64,000 nt of DNA from Daphnia pulex (lineage: Eukaryota > Arthropoda > Branchiopoda > Diplostraca > Daphniidae): positions 2,604,001 to 2,668,000 of the forward strand of contig NC_060026.1 of the NCBI RefSeq assembly GCF_021134715.1, written 5' to 3'. The notes beneath the pieces were generated by a model. The model searched no databases and had not been told where the DNA came from. It saw only the letters and a program-made list of their open reading frames with translations. A program made the translations under genes and the position numbers. Below, in pieces: positions 40,701 through 49,752 of the stretch; within the stretch, counting starts at the first letter, position 1; each line of letters begins with the position of its first letter.

Positions 40701-42199
40701 GTGGGAGGGCTATAATAATGTTTATGCGTGTGGCGAAATCGACTCGGATTTTTTAAGACCCCCAAAAAGGCAAAACACCGACACTTGTGTGTGTGTGTGC
40801 GGAGTTGCACTTTGCATCACCTTAGAGTGTGCAGACATGTTTGACATTGAAAAATTTTTATTTTTGGATGAGGGGAAGGGAATGAAGATCCATCCACCAT
40901 TTTATTTTTATTTTAAAAAAAATGTGACGCAATTTTATTCCATCCGGTTTTTCTATATGGTTGAATTTGATTCTGTTATTGCCCACCTTGTAATGAAATT
41001 TTTATTTTATCAATTTTGTTTATTTTTTGTCACACAGGACGTCCATTTTATTTTATTTTTTATTCTATAGGGGCGCCAGCAGGAAATGGGAAAGAATATA
41101 AAAATCAGCGTCGTATACTAGACAGTACACACACACAATATCTGTACAGCACCGCCACCACCGCAATATAAAGTTTGGCCTACTTTAACAGGCTGTGGCG
41201 TCATCATTCGGCATATGTTCATCCCTAAGGGAAGGGGGGAGCCAGGTATATACTACTATGCCTATAATGTCTAACGACAGGTAGTTAGCCTATTGCGTCG
41301 GTGACATGTGCATCGTCGTCGTCGGCCTTTTTTTGGCCGCTCTCTCTCTCTATAGAGATTAAATTACGTTCTTCTTTCCATCCACCCCCCTTGGGTTCCT
41401 CCCCCCTCTTCACCCAATATCAAATTTGTATTTCCTCTTATAATAGAAAAGTAGGCCGTGAGAAAGTTGCGCTGACCTGTGAAAAAAAACAACTCAAAAA
41501 TCCCCTCAAAAAAATTGCAATCGACCAAATTGTTCGAATTTGGATGATCAAAAAATTCAACACATTTATTGATCGCGCGTAGACAACGTCGCATTTCGAC
41601 TTTATATGTACAGCACCGCGCTGTCTGTGCGCATTTGCCGTCTGATTTATTTCCACCGAAAAAATAGCTATTATACTTGTGTTGGTGGTACAGTATGTAG
41701 GGCTGTCTATAGGACCAGAAAAAGGTTCTTTATCCATCGGACGTAACCGAAGAAGAAGAAAGCGACCAACAAGAACTTTTTTCTTAGCTGTCGTATTGTA
41801 AAAAAAAGAAATAAGATTGGAGGGTTGACATTGCACCCTCCCTCCCAGCCAAAAAAACATATATACTGTGACCTGGAACCTTTTTTTTTCGGTCCCCTCC
41901 TTATGGCCCATGGAAAGTTTTTTTCTTTTACAACATCTTCTGCCCTCCTCATCCAGCAACCCTCCGGTGAGCCGGAGGGTGGACCAACTTGTGCCACACC
42001 ACCACCACCACCACCGGGTTGGATGTTACAAAAGGAGCCATCCACCCGTTGATTGGCGTTCAGTTGCACAAGTGAAGCGATCGAAGAGAGACCTCTCTGC
42101 ACGACTCTCTCTCTCTCAGTCTATTTTTTTTTTAGTTTGATTGAATCATTTTTAATTTTTATTTGGGGAAATTTTGAAATTGTTGAAGTGATCAAAGAA
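31741..42199. other. Long spacer between the two BTB-Psq genes
   Basis: About 10.5 kb, mostly AT-rich and low complexity. It must include the 3' untranslated region of gene 1 and the promoter and untranslated exon(s) of gene 2. Noted items are an AAT run near 35298-35320, a TAG run at about 39166-39192, a CTCF-like site at 34694-34707 (minus) and a patch of ordinary complexity at about 36960-37270 with short open frames on the plus strand. An acceptor-like run, ...ttttttttag, near 42135 could receive the gene 2 leader. No gene was recognised. Confidence 0.5.
39959..39990 (+). promoter_or_regulatory. Candidate TATA promoter with CRE-like site
   Basis: TATATATA at 39959-39966, followed by TTACGTCA (CRE/AP-1-like) at 983-990 of the same kilobase. 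A normal-complexity stretch follows at about 40030-40210 and could be a 5' untranslated exon. It would fit as a promoter for the BTB-Psq gene starting at 42200, but splicing between them is not shown. Confidence 0.3.
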
Positions 42200-44008
42200 A
42201 TGGGTGGAAGTCCGCAACAGCAGTACTGCCTCCGCTGGAATCAGCACCGTTCGAATTTATTAGGAGCATTTGATCATTTACTGCAGACGGAAGCGCTGAC
42301 GGATGTGACCCTGTCGTGCGGAGGTGCTTCCATCAAGTGTCACCGGATCATTTTGGCCGCCTGCTCCGGTTACTTCCAGTCGCTCTTCGTCAACGACAAC
42401 CTGTACCTTGGCTCGCCGCAGCAGCATCCCATCGTCGTCTTCAAAGACATCCAGCTGGCGGAATTGAAGGCCATTCTCGAGTTCATCTACCGGGGAGAGG
42501 TGAGCGTCGCTCAGGAGCAGGTCGGCGCTCTCCTCAAGGCCGCCGAATCGCTCAAAGTCAAGGGACTCTACTCCGAGGACAGCGCCGGAAGTCCGGCCGG
42601 ATTGTCCGGTCTCAGCTTCGAGCCCACCTCCGGTCACGCCGCCAATTCCGGATTCCTTCCGCAAATTCACACTTTGCCGGCTGCAGCGGCGGTGGCCTCG
42701 CACATTCCTCCGGCTCCTCCGGTTGTCCAGCAGCAGCCTCAGCCGGTCGTTCAACACCTTCCGGCCAGTCTACTCCAGATGCCCCTCTTCAAACGTTCAC
42801 CTGCCAAAACTCCCGAGGTACATTTCAACATTTGACAATTTTCTTTGAGCAAAAATTTCAATCGATTGAATTTCATTGACAGAGGACCAATAGCAGTTTA
42901 GATAAGGAAAGAGATGGATCGTCCAGTTCAGAAACCAATCCGCCTGAAGATGACCGTGAAGAGCCCATGGTATGAATCAAATGAATTCAAATTTCATTTT
43001 TATTTCCGTGATTAATTAAATTTGTTATTTGATTGCTTTTACAGGTGACTGATCGAATCAAATCCAACCATTCTCCCGTCTTCAATCACGTCAAAGGTAA
43101 TGCATTTAATTACATTCTAAATGAAATTAAACTTAAATTGAATTTTTAAAAAATTCGATTTAGATTTGGCGCAAAGTTCTTCACTGTCCGAGTATCACGT
43201 CAATAACGGCAAAAGCAATAATGGCAACCGGCCGGAATTGAAGCGCTACCGACAGTACACCCGTCACGATATCGCTGCCGCCATCGAGGCCGTCCGTAGC
43301 GGGCAAAGTGCCTTGCAGGCATCGCGACTCTACGGCGTTCCGTCCCGCACTCTTTACGATAAGGTTCGTTTCTTCTGAACTTATTACGATTACAATCGTT
43401 GCGAAATTTCCCGTGTAAAATCCAACATTCCGTCATTTCCCTTTTGTTGTCTGCAGGTGAAGAAATTGGGAATCGTGACTGGCCGTCCGTACCGCCAATC
43501 CATCGCCGTTGCCGTTTCTTTAGCTCAAGGCGGAAATCTCTCATCCGCCGGATCTCCCGGATCGCGGATCAACGGCGGAGGCAACGACGACGACGACTCG
43601 ATGGATGTCGTCCATCCGCACCACAACTTGCACCACCACCACAACGGCCACTTCCACCGCCGTCCCAACACACTGGAAGAGTTGAGCCTTTACTTTGCCG
43701 CTTCTCCGGCGGCGGCCGCTGCCGCCGCCGCCGAGCTGGCCCTCAGCCAGCACGTCCTGGCCGCCCAAACGGCCCGCGGTGTCGTGCCCCCGCAACCGCC
43801 GTCGACGACGGACGACGACGACAGCGGAACGGGAGGCTTCCATCCAGCGCCGATCGATTTGTCGCAAAACTACGAGCGGATGATGCGCAATCCATCCGGC
43901 GGCGGCGAGGTCGACCATCAGCCGCCGACGGTCTCGGTCCGAGACGTGGTCGCGGTAGACACGTCCAATAAAACCAGCGAATTGCTGCTGGTCGACAAAA
44001 GCGCTTGA
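42200..44008 (+). CDS. BTB/POZ plus Pipsqueak-domain transcription factor, paralogue 2
   Basis: Five exons: 42200-42817, 42883-42969, 43045-43096, 43164-43363 and 43457-44008; 502 residues with consistent phases. BTB is about residues 7-125 (QQQYCLRWNQHRSNLL to AESLKVKGLYSEDS). It shares CHKMVL/CHRIIL-AACSxYFQSLF, HPIVVFKDIQ and YRGEVxVAQEQ with paralogue 1 but has a five-residue-longer loop (NDNLYLGSPQQHP). The Psq domain is at about 278-328 (KRYRQYTRHDIAAAIEAV). Exons 2 and 3 are 87 and 52 nt, exactly as in paralogue 1. Here the Psq domain is split by an intron after YDK; paralogue 1 has none there. The tail is rich in His, Ala and Asp. The frame stays open upstream of 42200, but that stretch is hydrophobic and poly-T-derived, so the ATG next to the BTB was chosen. 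Likely role: nuclear DNA-binding regulator that may heterodimerise with its neighbour. Confidence 0.9.
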
Positions 44009-45615
44009 AACGCCATCTCTCGGTGCTCCCAATTGCACTTCAACAAATGTCTCACACGTGTATACGAAAATAATAATAATAATAATTTAAAGTCAGGACA
44101 AACTTGTGTGAAAGATTTTTAAAATAACTCGGATAAACATTTTGGTGTGAGCCGATATACAGTAAAAAAAAAAATGAAATGTCGTAAATAATTTTTGTTT
44201 TTGACTCTCAGGAGACTGATTTTGATGATGTGAATTGACAATGTTTTTTTGCGTGTGATTTTATTCATTATTTTGTATGATCATCCATGTTGCGAGGTGC
44301 GTACCTGCATATTAATACCATGTCGACGTAACTACTACCTCTCACGAACTCTCGATATTGATGCTGTTCGCTCAACACAATTTTTAACGTATACGAATGA
44401 GTTCTTCCGCAGAATTAGTCACGATTCAAGAGTTGCAGATCTGTTTCTGTATAAAATTATATTTGCCCATTTTCTTATTATTTTTTGGTAACCTTTTTTC
44501 TCAATTTTTGTAATTTTTTTTGGCTGTTCCTCCTGATGCCAATACATGTTAATATGCCCATAACTAAATAACCAGCAGCCCCCGCGAGCGTCAGCCCGAG
44601 TTTTGATGAAAATCGATTTGCGTCCCACCAAGTTGGACGGCCGTGAGATGAGATTCTTTTCTCCCGAAAAATAAGAAAAAAAACCGGGTCTATTAGTATC
44701 TTAATGGCGTGCAGGGTTAACCATCGGCACAGCACAGCACAGCACAGCAGCTGCGCAGTAACGGGAATTGCATATCTTTAATCTGAAATGATGATGACTA
44801 TATGCCTACACGACGATGTTGAGAGGGTCTTTTTCCCGTTCATTATTCACGTCACGTCGAACTTTGCTGACAGCCAGGGGTTCACCACTTATTGGGTTTT
44901 AGGGTGTACTAAGCAAAAATTTCTTTTGCTTACAATTTGCGTACTTTTGGATTAATTTTTGCGGACTGCTTAATTAGCATACTTTTTGTTTTTTTTGCTT
45001 CGGTTGCGTAATTTTTTTTGCTTCATTTGCATACTTTTTGCTTTATCGACGTAATATTTGCTTCATTTGCGTATTTTTTGGCATAATTTGCGTGCTTTTT
45101 TGGCGTCATTATATTTGCATACTTTTGGCCAACTTTAACCACGATAAGTTGTAAAAGTCATGAAAAACGAGTAAACTTGGATTCAATTCGATAAACTTAA
45201 CTTGAGTTGTACTTTTTTTTACTTACTTATTTTCATATTTTGCTGAAAATGTTCATGTTTTACTTAGAAATTTGCATTTTTTGCTTAATTTGCATACTTC
45301 AAATTTGCTTAAAAATAACCTCTTTCGGGCAAGGTGTACCACAAAGTCACGAACATCATTTTTTAAATGGTGAACCTCCTTTCTCTTAGCCAATATTGTG
45401 CTGGCAGGGTTTTCAACAGATAGTAATGTCTATAAATATGAAATTCCATGTCCGCAGGGTTTTATTACAAGCAAATCTGAGGCTGAGCGGGAGGGATATT
45501 AAAATTCATCTGTTGATTTCGTAGTAATTGATTTTCGAAGTAATTTGGCATCGCTGTTTGAGTTATTTAAAAGTAGTCAAACAACAAGTCAACAACAAGT
45601 CATTTACTGTTGACA
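44009..45615. other. Spacer with 3' region of BTB-Psq 2 and repeats
   Basis: No gene seen. An AAT run near 44069-44083, a CACAG pentamer run at 44727-44751 and the TTTGC-rich array described separately lie here. The first 700 bases have ordinary complexity and are probably the gene 2 3' untranslated region. Confidence 0.5.
44915..45312 (+). repeat. Degenerate TTTGC(A/G)TACTT array
   Basis: A string of imperfect copies of a unit near TTTGCTTmATTTGCrTACTTTT, spaced irregularly by about 15-25 bases. It is densest at 44915-45130, with a second patch at 45268-45312. At least a dozen TTTGC cores are present, and several read ATTTGCATA, which matches the POU octamer ATTTGCAT. No coding frame fits it. 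Confidence 0.6.
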
Positions 45616-45637
45616 AGTCGATCAAGCCTGAAGCCGA

Positions 45638-47159
45638 ATGCTCCGCTATTTTCACAAGATATCTATTGCAAGAAACGTTGTCGATAGCTGGGTTTTAAAA
45701 CCAACTCATGTCAGACGTTTTGCGACTACAAGTCAAAGAATGAACAAACCCAAGGTTCTCGTCACTCGTGGGGACATACCCAAAAGCGCCATCAGTATAC
45801 TAGAAGAAAAGTATACCTATATTGGCATTGTGGTTGTTAATTTTACATTTTGTATGTTTATTTCTTGCTAGGTGTGAAGTAGAATTGATGCCAGATCATT
45901 CCCCGATTTCCAGAATTGACATCCTGAACAAGATTTCTGGAAAGGATGGTCTTTTCTGCTTGCTTACCGATAAGATAGACCATGAAGTCTTAGAAAAAGC
46001 AGGTAATGAAGTTGAATTGAGTTAATGCTTCTAATATTGTAAATGTTTCAGTTTAGGTCCACAGCTGAAAGTCATTGGGACAATGTCTGTCGGTTATGAC
46101 CATTTGGACATGAACGAAATTAAAAAAAGAAAGATATCTGTGGGCTATACCCCCAACGTACTTACCGCTGCCACAGCTGAATTAACTGTTGCGTTAACGT
46201 TAGCCACCACAAGGAGGCTATTTGAAGCCCATGATGAAATCACAAAGTATTGAAAGCAAAAGTTTTATTTACTTTGTTCAAAGTCTGCTTAAAAGATTTA
46301 TTTATGTGTAAACAGTGGTGGGTGGGCCAAATGTGCTTGGGGACCTTTGTGGATGTGTGGAGGTGGACTAGTTGGAGCCAAAGTAGGAATTGTTGGACTA
46401 GGTAGTATTGGTCTGGCTGTGGCCAAACGATTGCTACCCTTTGACATAGCAAAGATCATGTACTGTGGAAGGCAAGAGAAACCTGAAGGTATGAACTCCA
46501 CTTTCTCTCATTCATTCAATCAAGTGAAAATATTTAAATACGCTTATCTCCCAATCTCTATTTAGCTGCTCAAGTGTCTGGAGAATACGTGACATTTGAC
46601 CATCTTCTCAGTGAATCTGACGTGGTTATCATCACCTGCCCTTTGAACGATACGACAAGAAATATGTTTGGCCCAGCTCAGTTTGCCTCAATGAAATCGA
46701 ACTCTGTACTGATAAACACCAGCCGAGGAGGTTATTTGCATTAGTTTCGTATATGGAGAACGTACTTGAAACAATGTCATTTCAATATCTTTAATTCTTA
46801 TGTATTTGTACGCTTGACAGGTGTCGTGGATCAAAGTGCTTTGGTGCATGCTCTGAAAACGGGACAGATAACAGCCGCAGGACTTGACGTGATGACACCC
46901 GAGCCTTTACCAGTGGACCATGAACTGACACAACTCAAAAATTGCGGTAGCCAATCATTCGTGTATTATTCCATTGATAACACTACCACTAAATATCTTA
47001 ATGTCTCTATAAATTTTCTTTTCTTTTTCGATCATCTTAGTGCTGATCCCACACATTGGAAGCGCGACACTACAAACGAGAACTACTATGGCAACGATGA
47101 CTGCGCAAAACATTGTCAATGCATTGGAGGGAAAACCCATGCCGGCCCAGTTATGTTAA
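45638..47159 (+). CDS. GRHPR: Glyoxylate/hydroxypyruvate reductase, copy A
   Basis: Seven exons: 45638-45810, 45872-46002, 46057-46246, 46316-46488, 46566-46730, 46821-46946 and 47041-47159; 358 residues, phases consistent. A D-2-hydroxyacid dehydrogenase reducing glyoxylate and hydroxypyruvate with NAD(P)H. Visible marks are the NAD-binding Rossmann motif VGLGSIG, the [11 protein letters not shown] substrate lobe, catalytic Arg in INTSRG, Glu in TPEPLP and His in the intact IPHIGSA. The end, [13 protein letters not shown], resembles the human protein. Residues 1-35 before [11 protein letters not shown] add a basic, Ser/Thr-rich leader ([15 protein letters not shown]...RRFATTSQR) that looks like a mitochondrial targeting peptide. 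This is the better-conserved copy of the tandem pair. Confidence 0.93.
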
Positions 47160-47350
47160 AAGCAAAAGTGAGAGAGGAGTAACAGAAAAAAACAATTAGG
47201 TAACATTTCAAAACGCCACGGGGTTAGTATATAAACGAATGAATATGTAAATGCAAAAACATAAATGATAGGAACCAAACAGCCTCTCTTAAAAGGGTGG
47301 AAAACCTTCCTTGTTTTTAATAACCTTAAAAGAAAAGAGAATATAAGAGA

Positions 47351-47974
47351 AATATATTCATATAACGTAAACCGATGCTATTCGATTAATTCAGCGGCTC
47401 AGATTGCTTCAACATTTCTCTGATCTGAGTCTCCCACAAGTGAAGTCGTTTCTCTTTATGAGCCAGCTCCTGTTCTTTCTCTTCCAACATTTTAGCCCAC
47501 CGCTGCAGATGTGATTCCTTTAGAAACAACTCGGTGACGATCGCGGACGCCCCATGGATTCAATGACGTTCTTGATAATAGGAGATGGCATGGGGCTGGC
47601 ATGAAGAACGCTTGATGTGGCTTTGGGATAGGCTGTTCCATTCTCAATGGATTGGATGTCCACGTCATCGATGTAAGTCGCCGAAGCTTCCTGGTCACTC
47701 ATCATCGATAGGTACTGATTGAGGGACAGGTCGGAGCAGTCGGCGATCGAGACTTCCAATGTATCTTCAGCAATGACGGTAAGGTTTTCTTTAGACGAGA
47801 TGGGGAAATCAGTTTCCAATACTCTTTTTAGTCGTCTACTCTCCTTCCACCTCCTTTCCTTGCTATAATTATTGAGTGATGGAGAACCATGAGAGGAGAA
47901 GGCCTCGTTTCCTCGTCTGGAGTCAAAATAAATCGTAGAATGGAGAACAGGTCGCGGGAATAAATCTTTGGAAT
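47351..47974 (-). pseudogene. Truncated copy of the Nek-like last exon
   Basis: Matches 49741-51018 of the intact Nek-like gene but carries only part of its last exon. It lacks the kinase exons, has a 622-bp internal deletion removing most of the C-terminal tail, and has a 31-bp deletion near 47537 that shifts the frame. The original stop TAA reads TAT. What remains covers the coiled-coil segment and the Ser/Asp-rich stretch after the kinase domain. It lies between GRHPR copy A and copy B, antisense to both, and is probably nonfunctional. Confidence 0.88.
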
Positions 47975-48027
47975 TTACTTTTCTGCAGCAACACCTAAAG
48001 TTTGAAAACAATAGTCGATCAAGCCTG

Positions 48028-49550
48028 ATGCCGATCGAATGCTCCGCTATTTTAGCAAGATGTTATGCTATTGCACGAAATGCTGTCGATATCTGGGTTT
48101 TGAAAGCCAACTCACGTCACACGTTTTACGATAGTCAAAGAATGAACAAACCCAAGGTTCTCGTCACTCGTGGGGACATACTCAAAAGCGCCATCAGTAT
48201 ACTAGAAGAAAAGTATACCTACAGTATATTGCCCTTGTGGTTGTTTATTTCACATGTTTTATGTTGTTTAATTTCTTGCTAGGTGTGAAGTAGAATTGAT
48301 GCCAGATCATTCCCCGATTTCCAGAATTGATCTTCTGAACAAGATTTCTGGAAAGAATGGACTTTTCTGCTTGATTACTGACAAGGTAGACCATGAAGTC
48401 TTAGAAAGAGCAGGTAATGAAATTGAATCATGCTGTTAACGCTCATAATAATTAAATATCTCAATTTAGGTCCACAGCTGAAAGTCATAGGAACAATGTC
48501 TGTCGGTTATGACCATTTGGACATAAACGAAATCAAAAAAAGAAAGATATCCGTGGGCTATACCCCCAACGTCCATACCGCTTCCACAGCTGAGTTAACT
48601 GTTGCGTTAACATTAGCCACTACAAGGAGGCTGTTTGAAGCCCGTGATGAAATCATAAAGTATTGAAATCAAATATTTTTTTTTTTACTTTGCTGTTCAA
48701 AATTTACTTTGAAGACTGTTTTATATGTGAACAGTGGTGGGTGGGCCAAAAGTGCTTGGGGACCTTTATGGATGTGTGGAGGTGGACTAGTTGGAGCCAA
48801 AGTAGGAATTGTTGGACTGGGTAGTATTGGTCTGGCTGTGGCCAAACGATTGCTACCCTTTGACATAGCAAAGATCATGTACTGTGGAAGGCAAGAGAAA
48901 CCTGAAGGTATGAACTCCACTTTCTCTCATTCATTCAATCTAAATTAAATCCTAGTATCTATTTAGCTGCTCAGGTGTCTGGAAAATACGTGACATTTGA
49001 CCATCTTATTAAAGAATCTGACGTGGTTATCATTACCTGCCCTTTGAACGATACGACAAGAAATATGTTTGGCCCAGCTCAGTTTGCCTCAATGAAATCG
49101 AACGCTGTACTGATAAACACCAGCCGAGGAGGTTATTTGCATTAGTTTCGTAAATGGAGAACGTACTTGAAACAATGTCATTTTAATTCTTATGTATTTG
49201 TACGCTTGACAGGTGTCGTGGATCAAAGTGCTTTGGTGCATGCTCTGAAAACGGGACAGATAACAGCCGCAGGACTTGACGTGATGACACCCGAGCCTTT
49301 ACCAGTGGACCATGAACTGACACAACTCAAAAATTGCGGTAGCCAATCATTCGTGTATTATTCCATTGATAACGCTACACTAAATATCTTAATGTCTCTA
49401 TAAATTTTCTTTCCTTTTTCGATCATCTTAGTGCTGATCTCACACATTGGAAGCGCGACACTACAAACGAGAACTACTATGGCAACGATGACTGCGCAAA
49501 ACATTGTCAATGCATTGGAGGGAAAGCCCATGCCGGCCCAGTTATGTTAA
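48028..49550 (+). CDS. GRHPR: Glyoxylate/hydroxypyruvate reductase, copy B
   Basis: Seven exons at the same junctions as copy A: 48028-48212, 48283-48413, 48470-48659, 48735-48907, 48967-49131, 49213-49338 and 49432-49550; 362 residues. Exons 2-7 have identical lengths to copy A. Two differences stand out. The leader is re-framed by two 4-base insertions: the ATG equivalent to copy A's start (48041) is now out of frame, and a new upstream ATG at 48028 is in frame, giving [15 protein letters not shown]; the internal ATG at 48142 (MNKPKV) could also start a leaderless cytosolic form. Second, the conserved Pro before the catalytic His is Ser (LISHIGSA for LIPHIGSA). The catalytic Arg, Glu and His remain. 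Probably expressed and enzymatically altered or relocalised, but decay cannot be excluded. Confidence 0.85.
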
Positions 49551-49752
49551 AAGTGACAGAGGAGACAAAAAAAAAGAAAAAAAAAACTATTAGGTAACAT
49601 TTCAAAACGCTAGGAGGTTAGTATATAAATGATTGAGTATGTAAATGCATAAACATAAATGATAGGAACTAAACAGCCTCTTTAAAATGGGTGGAAAACT
49701 GTCCTTGTTTTGAATAACCTTAAAATAAAAAGAAAGGGGGAAATATATTCAT
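49551..49752. other. Tail-to-tail spacer between GRHPR copy B and the Nek-like gene
   Basis: Only 202 bp separate the two stop codons. AATAAA at 49724-49729 is a possible plus-strand poly(A) signal for GRHPR copy B. The two 3' ends probably overlap on opposite strands. Confidence 0.5.

Larger units (their letters stand above)
45616..47974 (+). repeat. Segmental duplication, unit A
   Basis: Unit A runs from agtcgatcaagcctga (45616) to aataaatctttggaat (47974) and is highly similar to unit B at 48013-51018, in the same orientation, with 38 bases between them. It holds GRHPR copy A and a decayed piece of the Nek-like last exon. Relative to unit B it lacks bases equivalent to 49766-50387 (about 622 bp) and a further 31 bp. 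Confidence 0.9.

Noticed and set aside
42278..42757. Minus-strand open frame over the second BTB exon
   Set aside because: Same antisense shadow effect; the plus strand has the clear BTB domain.
43541..44038. Minus-strand 165-codon frame over the last exon of BTB-Psq 2
   Set aside because: Mirror of His/Ala/Asp-rich coding repeats.
44727..44751. CACAG pentamer run as a CRISPR-like or attachment repeat
   Set aside because: Five short perfect units with no spacers: an ordinary microsatellite in eukaryotic DNA.
48041..48136. ATG at 48041 as start of GRHPR copy B
   Set aside because: It is the position homologous to copy A's start but runs out of frame to a stop before the conserved MNKPKV.
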